Origin: Anaeramoeba flamelloides
Taxonomy: Eukaryota; Metamonada; Anaeramoebidae
NCBI GenBank assembly: GCA_027625915.1
Contig: JANTQA010000029.1
Coordinates: 4,774,001-4,838,000 of the forward strand
Length of the DNA: 64,000 nucleotides
Direction: 5' to 3'
The notes under the pieces were generated by a model that was given only the letters and a program-made list of their open reading frames with translations, did no database searches and was not told the DNA's origin. Made by a program: the position numbers and the translations under genes. How positions within the stretch are numbered: position 1 is the first letter of the stretch; each line of letters opens with the position of its first letter. Below are positions 45,501-55,669 of the stretch, piece by piece.

Positions 45501-47511
45501 TCCTTCAAAATGTGTTACCAAAATGGATACGGAAATTAACTCCAATAATCAATCAACGGAAGGAAAAAATCAGACGGGAATTAAGTCAAGGAAAAAGAAA
45601 ATTGATTTATCTTCTTTAACAAGTGGCAACAGTGGAATTGAGAACGAAAAAAAAACTACATCCACAACTTCAAATTTTAAAAGTAATAATGATGATAAGA
45701 AGAAAGTAGATAAAATACCACCAAAACCAAAACCAAGAACAAAGTCAATACAAAAATCACAGCAAGAACAAGAACAAGAACAAGAACAAGAACAAAAACA
45801 AAAACAAGAACAAAAACAAGAACAAAAACCAAAAATCAAGCCAAGAACAAAGCAACGGACAAAGCGAGTGCTGTCAAACACGGCAGACGACAATACAAAA
45901 ACACAAGGTGTTTGGTTTTATGCAATTAAAAGTTTTGAAAACATTCAAGGACTTAAAAACATTAACTCATACTCAAAAGGTGACCAAGTAAAATTAATCG
46001 AGCCATCAAAGGGCGAATGGTTTAAAGGACAAAATAAAAAGGGAGAAATTGGCTACTATTCAATCAACAACTTCCGAGTTGTTGGGGAAGATCAGAAGGT
46101 TAAAAAAACATATAGTTTGGTTTCGCATGGTAATGGCTCAATAATAGTCGAATCGGATTTTAATATTGATGATTTTAAATCACAACCAAAGAAGAAAAAG
46201 AAAAAAAGCTTTTTCACAAAAAGAAAGAAAAAAGAAAGCAAAGGAAAAATCAAGAAAAGGGAAAAGGAACAAGAAAGGGAAAGGGAAAAGGAACAAGAAA
46301 GAGAAAGAGAAAGAGAAAGAGAAAGAGAAAAGGAAAGAGAAAGGGCAAAAGAAAAGGAAGAAAAGAAAAAAATATATGTTGCAAAAACTAAATTTAATAA
46401 TCCAAACAATGTTAATAATGCAGTTAAATTTAAAAAAGGTGAAAAAGTTGAATTTATTCAGTCGTTATCAAATAAAAAGGGCTGGTTTGTTGGGAAAGAT
46501 TCAAAAAATAAAACTGGGTTTTTCAAATTAGAATATTTTGAAGAAGAATCGCAATTATCAACAAATTTAATCGAGTCAAAACCAAAACCAAAACCAAAAA
46601 CCCAACCACAAATCAAAGAAAAGCCATCAACAACCATTAAAGGCAAAAATGGCAATAAAACCATTTATTATATCTCCAAATGTTCCTTTTCAAACCCAAA
46701 AAATATTAAAAAACTATTAGCTTATAAGAAAGGTGAAAAAATTAAACTTATTAAATTAACTACTGGTGATTGGTTTTCTGGCGAAAACAAAAAAGGTAAA
46801 AAGGGATATTTATTAAAGAAAAATTTTATTGAAGGAAATGAAAATATTCAAGAAACAGAAACAGAAATAAAAAAAGAAACAGAAAAAGAAAAAGAAAAAG
46901 AAAAAGAAACCAAACCACCAAAACCAAAAACAAAGCCAAGAACAAAGCCACGGACAAATCCAAAGCCAAAAACAAAGCCAAGAACAAAACCAAGAACAAT
47001 AAAATTAACAGCAAAGACAACAACGACAACAAGAACAACTAAAGAAAAAGAAAAAATTACAAAGACAAAGGTATATGTTAAAGCTATTAAAAAATTTAAA
47101 GATAACCCAGGATTTGGAACACCATTGCATTTTAAAAAGGGCGATGTTATTGAATTAATTGACGAACTGCCAACGGGCTGGTGGAAAGGAAAATTAAATA
47201 ATAAAAGTGGATTATTTCCTTCAAAATGTGTTACTAAGAAAGTGTCTATAAATGAGATCAAAAAATCCATGTCTAAAGAAAAATCATCACCCAAGTCATC
47301 CAAATCGCCTTCAACGGTGAAAACAACAACTCAACATCTAATCGCAATTAAGGCATTAAAGGACACAAAAGGCCTAAAAAATGCCCTTACTTTTAGAAAA
47401 GGCGATACCTTTGAACTTATAAAAAAAATGGGCGATCGTTGGTATCTTGTTCGGAAAAGTGGTAAAAAGGGATATGTTCCAGTAAGTTATATGAAAGTTA
47501 AAAAGGATTAG
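42553..47511 (+). CDS. Large protein with eleven SH3-like domains and charged linkers
   Basis: Uninterrupted frame of 1,652 residues, ATG at 42553. Residues 1-410 are disordered Lys/Gln/Ser-rich sequence with acidic patches. Then come eleven SH3-like units at about 413-475, 510-570, 640-700, 738-800, 837-895, 932-992, 1118-1178, 1271-1332, 1368-1430, 1503-1562 and 1593-1652. Each has a starting aromatic strand (YVKAIK type), an F/L-KKGD-xIEL block, a GWWKGK or equivalent and an IGYFPS-like end. Several units keep the WW and the Gly-Tyr/Leu-Phe-Pro of peptide-binding SH3 domains (6, 10, 11), while others lack them and may be structural. Linkers are Lys/Glu, Gln/Glu or Lys/Pro/Thr repeats; the Lys/Pro linkers could themselves be SH3 ligands. 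Units 6 and 10 are almost identical in protein and DNA, a recent internal duplication. A role as a multivalent cytoskeletal or signalling scaffold is inference; no enzymatic domain is visible. Confidence 0.88.
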   Translation: MSLQKLVSWYNEHDTSSFSSSSSSDSDQNLKPKITKKTKQKEFDPFSSSSSSEDENTPKQQKKKKSNETQPLKNTKQEQKHDQNQKTKNTQKTKKKQRIGIAGLKYSDSKSSTKNVRNQIRVTKQTNKKTKQFASKFEKQETQKQTKKPLKKITQTSKINSGSRWELLQQKRKQEEEEKLKRMKIERVSSIEPVGSRIERRNFERESSNEGKSQVNEKKNNQNYSQRRISSGWGRTQKTTKKSKETKTTRPKNDNTQNRLSQKQLEDQKKIFAKSKKRNKKGEWDNEDEDEDDDVWLDDKQKFDQYSRNKDSNPIAHQQKKDFFESQQKKIPTKKAYPKRNIGNTQPEKKLNKSQQQQIQLLKKKQKNISSWSDEDDDDDEYNYQQTKPNENINGNGNKQIEDMNDFVEPEGDPIYYLITKDQTRLSEKINSVLPLKKGEKVQFLCLTEKDIFFKGRDENKNIGLVHQNYCRKLKEGENVSKAKKERKEDPKNLKTGTETHTSTDVETKEKIIYIVKTKYVPDEGSTHVLALEKGDQIEYLGETATEGWMNGKDQNGKIGYFYISYVKLQGQEDSSETSTESKSSSESGSMSKSNSESGSGSGSSSSSDTKSESEGVSQSSSLASSPMKIDAKKEDKEKKTIYIITSDYTPPSTLKTVLKVQKGEEIEFIGESKKQGWIRGKNKEGKIGFVNQKILKKKLNLKSESKTKIKTKTKPKQNSQQEQKQEQKQNPRTKKPQKSIFIVTKMFMNNQGIVNALILMKGDRIEFLNIHGNEGWMNGKDKSGNIGYFHKNYVKLDSGIDPFKTKNPKKIAPIISPQEKKIHKNGINGIELDPKKKYVKAIKNQKNPEKRKNVLVFKKGTIVELIDKTNERWWKGNYSHKIGYFLSENVEELKSQQEMEKKKPKEKEKEKTREKTKTRTMKKKEKEKDTKSKVYVKAIKQFKDNPGFGTPLHFEKGDVIELIEKLPTGWWKGKLNDEIGLFPSKCVTKMDTEINSNNQSTEGKNQTGIKSRKKKIDLSSLTSGNSGIENEKKTTSTTSNFKSNNDDKKKVDKIPPKPKPRTKSIQKSQQEQEQEQEQEQKQKQEQKQEQKPKIKPRTKQRTKRVLSNTADDNTKTQGVWFYAIKSFENIQGLKNINSYSKGDQVKLIEPSKGEWFKGQNKKGEIGYYSINNFRVVGEDQKVKKTYSLVSHGNGSIIVESDFNIDDFKSQPKKKKKKSFFTKRKKKESKGKIKKREKEQEREREKEQEREREREREREKERERAKEKEEKKKIYVAKTKFNNPNNVNNAVKFKKGEKVEFIQSLSNKKGWFVGKDSKNKTGFFKLEYFEEESQLSTNLIESKPKPKPKTQPQIKEKPSTTIKGKNGNKTIYYISKCSFSNPKNIKKLLAYKKGEKIKLIKLTTGDWFSGENKKGKKGYLLKKNFIEGNENIQETETEIKKETEKEKEKEKETKPPKPKTKPRTKPRTNPKPKTKPRTKPRTIKLTAKTTTTTRTTKEKEKITKTKVYVKAIKKFKDNPGFGTPLHFKKGDVIELIDELPTGWWKGKLNNKSGLFPSKCVTKKVSINEIKKSMSKEKSSPKSSKSPSTVKTTTQHLIAIKALKDTKGLKNALTFRKGDTFELIKKMGDRWYLVRKSGKKGYVPVSYMKVKKD

Positions 47512-47814
47512 TTAATCTTACATAAACAAATCTTGAAATTTATTTCAAAAAAATACATTCTTGAAAAAAAAAAAAACATTTACTTTTTTAAAAAATGGAT
47601 GTCTGCTTATTTTTTTTTTTAATTTTATAACTCTATTGGCTATTTTCAAATAAGTTTAATAACTTATTAATATAATTAAATTGAACCTTTATAATATAAA
47701 TAAAGTTTCAACTAACCTTATATTTTGATTTAATATAGTTATTTTTATTACTTTTTTTATTTTTTGGTCTTTTTATCTAATTTAGTAAATTTATTATTTT
47801 GGAATTTTTATAAG

Positions 47815-50026
47815 TAACAAGATGAACAAAAAAAAAGAAAAAGAAAATTTATTTGGAAAAAAACGTGTTGTTGTTGTGGTAAATGGATACAAAAATATGG
47901 TAGAAAACGACCTGAAACTATTGTATTAAAATTACATCATGTATATTCAGAATCAAAGAAAATTTGCAATCGCTGTTATTTGGAGAATAGAAAAAAGGTA
48001 CGGGACCAATTCAGATCAAGGTTTATTTATATTGAAATAAAATAATTATAACAAACTCTTTCAAAATAGCAAACTTAAAATTTCTTTTAAATTGTTTTAA
48101 ATGTTTTTTTTATTTACATTTCTTTTTTTTTAAAAAAAAGATAAATCGAAAATTTGAAAAAAAAAAAAAAACAACATTGGAAAAAAAAATCAATTGGAAT
48201 TATTATCATAAGAAAAAGTATGGCGAGAATCTAAAAGAAATTAAGAATAATTTTAAAAAAGGAAAAAAAGAAAGTTGAAAAAAAAGAAAAAGAAATCCAA
48301 AAAAAAAAAAAGAAAAAGAAATTCATGGTAATATTGTCAATGCATTACGTGTGTTTTTTGCTCGGATTAAAAAAAAATAATAAATATCGAAGTGCAATCA
48401 TACATAAAATAATTCGGGAACTACAATGCTTTAATATCAAAAAACAATTTCAAAGAATATTCCAGTGCTTTGGGTGTTACAGTGCAAACAATTAAAAGGC
48501 ATTTGAATATGGAAAAGGAAGGTGATATTTTGTTTTCAACAAGTTATTTTTTAAAAAACACACGCAATAAATTAAGCAACGAAGAAATAATGTTGATTAT
48601 TCAAACTTGGTTGGAGTTATGTACATGCAAGTCAGGTGATTATAAACAAGTATGGAATGGTCAATATGAGGATGCAGTAGAAGATGATGACAACAATGAT
48701 GATGACAATAATGCTAAGAACGATGGTGATGAAGATGACGACGAAGGATATGGTGGTGGAATTGGTTCAGCTTGCATTGATGCTTGTTGTGGGTTGAATG
48801 AATTTAATCAAGATAATCGAATTCTAGTATATAATATGAATTCTATCATTCATGAGAAGGATTCAAATAAAAAGAAAGGAACGGAATTGAATAAAGAAAT
48901 CAACCAAATAAAAAAAAGAAAAAGAATTTTTGTAACAAGAAGACATCAAACCCAAACTGATAAAAAAATATGTCAACAAATTCAAGAAAAAATGATAAAA
49001 AATGGTTTTCAAAAAACGATGTAATAACACATATTTAAAATATAAACCAAAGGAAGTTAAACAGTATTCGTATTTAAGATGCTATGATGCCACAAATTGT
49101 AATATATGTGAACAAAATAAAATCTCGAAGAAATTTATTTCAAATAATAATGATAAAAATTCTGAAGAATTCAAATTTCATCAAAAAAAAAATTGAAAAT
49201 TATGAAATTCATTTACAAGAAATTAATACTCAACGAAGTTCTTATATTGATAATAAAAATGACTTAAAATTAAATGAAGTAATTTTTGTTTTTTGATTTC
49301 GGGGCCTTTTATCCACCAAGTGGTATTAAAAAAGAAAATAATAAAATCTCAGACTTATGTATTTGTAAAATAACAAAAAATAAGGAAGAGAAACTCCAAT
49401 ATGAATATTATGATTTTATTTCTTCTCATATTTCCCAAGATTATAATTATGTTAAATCATCATTTGAATATTTATTCAATTTAGGCATTTTTAAAAATTA
49501 TTCAAAAATTTATTTTTGGTCAGATAATGGACAACATTTTAAAAATCATAAAACTTTCAATTATTTTTATAACTTATCAAATAATATCGGAATTCGTATT
49601 ATTCAGAATTTTTTTATAGCTTGTCATGCAGCTAATGAATGTGATGGTCATTTTGGAGTATTAAAAAGAAAAGAAAAAGAAGCTAAAAAAATGGGGAACT
49701 GTTTGTTTTCTGTTGACGAATATTGTACTTTTGCACAAAATATTACCAAAAAAACAATTTCATTTAATCTTAAAAAATTAAATACTTATCAGAATGAAGA
49801 ATTATTGTATTCAGGAATGAAAGGGGTAAGACAAATTCATCAAATTATTTATAATTTTAATAATATACTTTGTAAAAACCTATCAAATGATAGTGATTTT
49901 ATTAGTAAATATTTTATATATCAAAAAAAAAATAAAATAAATTTCTGTACTAATGAGTATATAAAAAAAATAAAAGTTAAAAAAAAAATAAAATTTTCAA
50001 GAAAAAGAAAACAATTAGAAAAATAA
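47815..50026 (+). mobile_element. Decayed DDE-type cut-and-paste DNA transposon
   Basis: Coding remnants occur in order in changing frames. At about 47858-48000 is a Cys-rich zinc-binding N-terminus (CCCCGKW, then CNRC). At 48455-49024 is a helix-turn-helix-like start (VTVQTIKRH) followed by an Asp/Asn-rich insert. At 49020-49290 is YSYLRCYDATNCNICEQNK. At 49286-50026 lies the catalytic core: DFGAFY as first acidic motif, FWSDNGQHFK as second, and FFIACHAANECDGHFGVLK in the place of the third, followed by a Lys-rich tail. The pattern D..(SDN)..HFKN..H...CD.HFG is one I associate with eukaryotic DDE transposases, but I cannot name the superfamily. At least three frame changes plus a possible intron make it look inactive. 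Terminal repeats were not found. It lies directly downstream of the SH3-array gene. Confidence 0.6.
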
Positions 50027-50092
50027 AAATCATATATATTTTCATTTTTTTTTGTACTTTTATACTTTTAGTTTTATAATTTTTATGCTTTA

Positions 50093-50130
<38 letters not shown>

Positions 50131-50615
50131 TGAACTAATACCGAAAAAATTGGATTCTTTCGGGGAGTCGAACCGACCCCCTCCCAAGTTCAACTTAGCA
50201 GTGTTTCCACTGAAAATCGATTCTTTGGTGATATTAAAGTCCAAAAAAAACAACATTAATAAAATTAATTTTCTTAAATTTCATAACGTTCTAATAAAAT
50301 TAAAATTTCCAATTTTCAAACACTTTAAAAAAAAAAAAAATAGCCAATTAAAATGATTAAAAGCTTTTGAGAGAACAATGAAAAACAAAAATAATGTTGT
50401 TTGATGATTTAACTAATTTATCAAACTTATTTGAAACTAGCCATTGTTTTAATTTATTTATTTTTTATTTATAATTTCTCTCTTCATGTTTTTTTTAAAA
50501 AATAATTCATAATCTTCCATAAAGACATTATATTTTTTTCTTGTGAATTGTTTTAATTTTGCAATTTCACTTTACTTACCTTTTTTATACATTAAACTCG
50601 ATACAAAATATAAAC

Positions 50616-50776
50616 TATTTTTCATAAATTTTGACTCACTTTATAATGTTAATGGGAGTTGTTTTGAGGGTTTATTCCAGTATTCTTTACAAAAATTATT
50701 TTCAAATTTTTGGATCAGTATCATTTTTTCTAATTTTGCAAATTTTAGTTTTGCTTTTTCAAATTTTTGTTTTTCT

Positions 50777-50823
<47 letters not shown>

Positions 50824-51210
50824 CTTTTTCTTTTTTTTTTTTTTTTTAAAAGATCATTGGAAAAAAAAAAGAGATCTTCGAAAATACAAATAATCACTAA
50901 GAAAATTTCGACTATGTAATGTCTTTGAAAATGGATTTAATTATTCATAAAAAATCTTGTTGTTAAGCTTTTTTTCAGTGATACTTCAGTAATAAAAAAT
51001 GGGTAATGCTCATTTCACAAATTGTGACTCACTTTTTTTTAGTTTTTGGTTTTATTTTTATTAATTTTTAATATATCAGGCTTTTATATATTTAGAATGA
51101 TTTAAAAGTGAATTACAAATCATATTTAGTTATTAATTGTTCTTCAATACTAAAGGATATTTTTTTTTTTTCAATTTATTATTTCAGGTGAGTCACAATT
51201 TTTGAAAAAG
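50616..51210. mobile_element. Three-copy MITE family, copy 2 (inverted)
   Basis: Reverse-complement relative of 40436-41014. The left end is TATTTTTCATAAATTTTGAC continuing TCAC; the right end is GTGAGTCACAATTTTTGAAA; the internal third motif is at about 51018-51039. Shared blocks include GTTTATTCCAGTATTCTT and CTTTGAAAATGGATTTAATT. The long T/C tract at 50776-50847 lies within it. Confidence 0.8.
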
Positions 51211-52257
51211 TGTTTAGTTTTAAATTCTGAACAAATTAGGTCTTTAAATGTTTTTTTTATTTTATCTTCAAAAAATCTACGATCTATCAAAACTTTTTTT
51301 TTTTTTGAAAGAAAAATTTGTGAGTGTACGTGTAAATGTTATATTATAAATGAATTAAACTTTAAATAAAAACTATTCAAAATTCCACAATTGTTTTTAC
51401 ATAATTTATGAAAAGGCAAAAATATCCAAAAAAATACATTCAAATCTAAATTGGAATTCCTGTTTATGAGTTCTCTGTTACTTAATTTCTTTTCTGTTCA
51501 ACAAAGTTTACTTCATTTGGAAAATAAACTGAAGTAGGTTTGGTGATAATTCATTTGAGGCATTTTGGTTTACTGTTTGTTTGTAGAAATAGAGTTAAAA
51601 GAGTTTTTAAAAAATATTGTTCAAACTTTTTGGTTAATCTATGATTTTAATTCATTTGAGTATCATGAGTGAAAACTTTAGACCTTCACTTTTTTGAAAT
51701 ATCAAGAAATTAAGTAATTATAATTACCATTCAAATAATTGTTTAAAAAAAAAATAAAAGTCTGGCCTTCAAAAACATATTATTAAAAAAAAAGAGTTTG
51801 TTTATTGTTCGATCAAAAACAAAATTAAATTAACTGAAAAAATAAAAAACTAAATGGGATAAAAATTATTATCCAGATGTCTATAAAAAAAAAAAAAAAT
51901 AAAAAAAAATTGATAATAAAATTTATTTTTGTAAAGAAAAGTTTGATAGATTTTCTCCAAATTGCTTGTTTTTCTCATCAAAATAAATTGTGAAAATTAA
52001 AAAGTTTTGAAATTATTTTTGAGTATACTGTTATTTGAATTCTAAATGGGAAAAAATTTTCACTTCATTTTCATTTATCTTTTTCAAATAGAGTTTTTAA
52101 AATAAAACTTACTTCTTTGAAAACTCAGTTTCGTCAAAGAAAAATATGGAAAAGGAAAAGAAAATTTTGTCGCATTTATAATTCAAATACAAGTAAATAG
52201 ATTTTGAGAGTATAAATCTTGGTATGAAATAAATTATCGTTCATTCTATCAAATATG
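51211..52257. other. AT-rich intergenic region
   Basis: No gene, RNA or repeat structure could be supported. It separates the MITE at 50616-51210 from the 3' end of the polymerase gene. Confidence 0.5.
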
Positions 52258-54462
52258 TTATTTTTCAAGTTCCCCCCAATCTTTACCGACTTTCATTTTT
52301 ATTGGGAAAGGTACTGAAAAATTGACAATATTTTCAAGGTTTTTTTTAATTAAAAGGAGAGCCTCTTGTATATAATCGTCATGCACTTGGAAAACAAATT
52401 CGTCGTGTATTTGCAAAATTATGGAAAGTTTGTCTTTTAAATTGCAATTTTGTATTGAGTCATATAAGGAAATGAAAGCGACTCTCATCAAATCGGCACT
52501 TGTGCCCTGGATTGTAGTATTTACGCCGATCCGTTGGTCCTTCGATTTTTTTTGCATGTCTTTGTCTGTAATAAATTTTAAATACCGTCTGCGCCCAAAC
52601 AAAGTTTGCGCGTACTTGGTCTTCTCGAGTCTTTTTTTAATTTTTGATGTAAAGCGGCAAAGATCTGGGAATATAACGAAGAGTTTCTTTTGAAGGTTAA
52701 CTGCTTGGGATGTTTGCAAGCTCATTCTTGCTGCAATTTTGTTTGGCCCCATCCCGTAAGTGGTGCCGTATAAGAGCACCTTCGTATCTGCACGATCTTT
52801 TGGCGATATTTGTGTAATGTCCTTCTTGAGGATCAAGGAGGCGACATATTTCATGGGATCTACTTGTGACTGGGACAAGATCCGGGTTAGCTTTTGGTCG
52901 CCCGAGAGATGGGTGACAATTCTTAATTCCAAGGCAGAGTAATCCGCGGTGATCAAGGAGTGGCCACCCTTGGCTTTAAAGAACCTGCGGTGCTCGATCG
53001 AGATATTTTGTAGGCTCGCATTTTCCGATGTTAGCCTGCCCGTGGCGGTATTGATCTGCGACCACATGCCATACATTTTCCCACTATTCTGGCATTTGGG
53101 ATGCTCTCTGTAGAGGGTTAAAAGGCTTTTCAAGCAGCCAAATGATTTTGCCTTCTTCCGAAATTCCAAAATCAAAGGCACAATGGGGTGGTCGTCAACC
53201 ATCCGAATGAGAATGGACTCCTTTGTTGATCTTAATTGCTTAGTGCCATTTTTGTCATGGCCGTAATGCCTGGGCACCAATTTTAATTTGTCATATACGA
53301 TCTCGGCCAATTGCTGCGGGCTGTTCATATTAACAGGCCCCACGAGCATTTGGATTTTCGTTTGCAATTGGCCCATCAGGCCAGAAAGCACAAACATTTG
53401 CCTTTGCGCAGCGTTGTAATCAAACAAGAGCCCCTGGTGCTCCATGACAGAAAGGATGTAGCAAAGCGGGGTTTCCACATTGGTGTATATCTTTGTCAGG
53501 CACTTGTGCTCGATTTGCTCAACAACATTGCCCATGACTTCTTTACACAACTGCAATTTATGAAACAAAGACTGGTTTAACATTCTTGTGATCGTCCCTG
53601 GGATCTTGGAACTGGAAAGGTCACAGCCAAATTGTTGGTAATTAAATTTGTTTGCATTTTTTTGATAGTAAAAATTTCGAATTTGGTTTGTGCTGCTCGT
53701 TTGGCCTTGTGAATTTGTTAAATTTATTTGTAACTGCTGCTGCTCTTGTGTCTTGAGAAGTATAGGTGGTGAGTGCCTTCTATAATACTTTTTTTGAAGC
53801 GACTCCAAATCCCACTCCTTGATTTCAGGATCTAACAACCAACATGCAATTTTTAAATCATTTGTTTGCTTCAAAAAATCAGGGAACTCTTCAACTTCAA
53901 ATTGCCTTAAAATTCCCGGTAAATCATATGTCCAGTTTTGGCATTGCTTGTTCAAATGCTTTGAAAGATCTTTAAATTGCGCCTTGCTAATTATATACCT
54001 ATATTTCCCATCAAGGAGTATTCCTATTTTAAAAAAACCATCTTCCTTTTTCAATGCAGAATTTTGGTTGTTCATTGATTGGTATGGGTTATGGTAATCG
54101 TTGCGAACCCTTTGTTTCTGTTTGGGAAGCAGCTTTGTTACTAGGTCCTTATAAAACGGCATCGTAGAAGACTGTTGCGATTTTTTTGTTTTTTTTTTTT
54201 GGTTATTTGTTAAAGAGACAGATCCGAAATTCGTCGTTTGAAATTTGGGTAAAAGAATTCCCCAACAAAAGTTCTTTGCGTTTTTAGCTAATCCCAGGAA
54301 CTCTTCATATTCTTTTTGTTTCACATTTATTTGGTTTGTTCCTTGGTTTGGAAACAGTCTGATTGGTTGCTGGTTTAAGGGCACAATTGTTTGTTGTTGG
54401 TGGTTAAAGGTAGGTCTAAGTCTTCTTAATTTTTCAAACTCAATCTTGAATGCCGGTTCCAT
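52258..54462 (-). CDS. A-family DNA polymerase, nu/theta type
   Basis: Template-directed DNA polymerase of the repair-associated POLN/POLQ group. 734 residues in one exon, ATG at 54462 with an in-frame stop a few codons upstream. Residues 1-260 are a Gln/Asn-rich leader and a region corresponding to the vestigial exonuclease-like domain (CWLLDPEIKEWDL); no exonuclease Asp/Glu set is evident. The polymerase core runs from about 320 to the end: thumb and TATGRLTSENASLQNI, motif A DYSALELR (507-514), motif B R557-x3-K561-x3-YG, RRRYL, and motif C QIHDEF (684-689), ending WGELEK. Catalytic Asp residues in A and C are present. No helicase domain is linked, and the spacing between conserved blocks leaves little room for the large insertions of animal POLQ, so POLN-like or a stand-alone theta-type core is the best description. 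The gene is clearly less AT-rich than its neighbours and uses more C/G-ending codons. Confidence 0.9.
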   Translation of the reverse strand: MEPAFKIEFEKLRRLRPTFNHQQQTIVPLNQQPIRLFPNQGTNQINVKQKEYEEFLGLAKNAKNFCWGILLPKFQTTNFGSVSLTNNQKKKTKKSQQSSTMPFYKDLVTKLLPKQKQRVRNDYHNPYQSMNNQNSALKKEDGFFKIGILLDGKYRYIISKAQFKDLSKHLNKQCQNWTYDLPGILRQFEVEEFPDFLKQTNDLKIACWLLDPEIKEWDLESLQKKYYRRHSPPILLKTQEQQQLQINLTNSQGQTSSTNQIRNFYYQKNANKFNYQQFGCDLSSSKIPGTITRMLNQSLFHKLQLCKEVMGNVVEQIEHKCLTKIYTNVETPLCYILSVMEHQGLLFDYNAAQRQMFVLSGLMGQLQTKIQMLVGPVNMNSPQQLAEIVYDKLKLVPRHYGHDKNGTKQLRSTKESILIRMVDDHPIVPLILEFRKKAKSFGCLKSLLTLYREHPKCQNSGKMYGMWSQINTATGRLTSENASLQNISIEHRRFFKAKGGHSLITADYSALELRIVTHLSGDQKLTRILSQSQVDPMKYVASLILKKDITQISPKDRADTKVLLYGTTYGMGPNKIAARMSLQTSQAVNLQKKLFVIFPDLCRFTSKIKKRLEKTKYAQTLFGRRRYLKFITDKDMQKKSKDQRIGVNTTIQGTSADLMRVAFISLYDSIQNCNLKDKLSIILQIHDEFVFQVHDDYIQEALLLIKKNLENIVNFSVPFPIKMKVGKDWGELEK

Positions 54463-55470
54463 TGAATTCTGATGAACAGATCTTTATTAAAAAACAAAAA
54501 TGCAGTTCTTGAAAATAGGAGTTTTTAAAAAAAGATCGCAAACAAAAAAAAAGAAAACAATTGAGAAAACTTACAAAAAATGTTTTTGAAAAAAATTTGT
54601 ATCTTTAAATACACTTTAAAAAGATTTTTCATTATTTCTATTGTTGTTGTTTAAAATACACTCACAATAGAAGTAATACTTTTTTTCTCACACTATTAAT
54701 TCCAAGAAGAATTAGTTTGTGTAAAAAATATATATGGAAAAATTTTTCTGTTCAGTCAAGGAAATAACCATTGTTTTTTCGGAACACCCATTACTCAAAT
54801 TTAATGACTGTTCAAAATGTTAGACAAATGTAGAAATATTAGAAACAAACCAATTGGGTGTCAACAGTATATAAACAAGAAATTGGGTTCCATAAATAAA
54901 TTTTAAAACAGAATTATGAAGATTTAGAAAGTTTCAAATGAAATTTTTTTGGAATTTATTTTTTGTTTGAGTAATAATTTTCGCTTTAAGAAGTAGTATA
55001 AATTTCGGGAAATTAATCAATTTTACTCTGTTATTAGGACATTTGTACGATTTACTTATAAAAGTGAGAAACTAATTGAATTAATATCTTCTTTGGTGTC
55101 TCTCAAAGAGTCTTGGTAAATGAGTTTGAGAGCGGAACAAAAAATAAAAAAAATACATTTGTTCAAAAAATTGATTTTAATCTTTGGATAAAGAATCGAT
55201 TGAATGTTAACAAAAATGAAAGGATAACATTTTTAGTGTATCTGAAGATTTCATTGAGAAACACATATCCGTATTTATCAAAAAATGATTCTATCTCTCA
55301 AAATATTATAATTATTACGAAAATTTTGCATCATAAATATTTAATATTTTTTAATTTTCAAGATTTCCATGTTTTAACCCCAAAAGTTAATCTAAATCTG
55401 AAATAAGTATGTTCTTTTGTTTCCATTCTTGAAAATAACATTTCAGAAAAAAAAAAACACTAGTTTAATT
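54463..55470. other. Intergenic region upstream of the polymerase gene
   Basis: Should contain the polymerase promoter near 54480-54700. A 97-residue frame at 55113-55406 starts at TTG, resembles nothing I know and is not called a gene. Confidence 0.45.
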
Positions 55471-55669
55471 ACTGTCGATTTTACTTTAAAGGCACAAACT
55501 TTCAAGGAAATTTAAGACACAAAAAAATATCAAATTAAGTCACAAAATTTGTAATTTTTTTTTTACAAATTATTTTACTAGAATCTGGATTTAGTGATTT
55601 CAATTTAAATTTTTTTTTTTGTACCTTAAATTTTATTTAACTTTTACTCTTTAAAAGTGGAACTGGTTG
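55471..55669. mobile_element. Hairpin MITE with TA target duplication, copy 2
   Basis: Diverged relative of 14101-14297 of almost the same length (199 bp), flanked by TA at 55469-55470 and 55670-55671. The left arm keeps GGCACAAACTTTCAAGGAAA; the right arm has lost most of its complementarity beyond TTTTACTCTTTAAAAGTGG. Older than copy 1 by its within-copy divergence. Confidence 0.75.

Noticed and set aside
50150-50230. tRNA-like sequence on the minus strand (GGTTCGACTCCCC with a CAGTG-GAAA-CACTG hairpin)
   Set aside because: The T-arm stem does not pair, no acceptor stem closes, and the two AAAGAATC stretches are direct rather than inverted repeats. At best a tRNA relic.
55113-55406. 97-residue frame on the plus strand
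   Set aside because: Starts at TTG, no recognisable motif, composition close to the AT background, no splice partner found.
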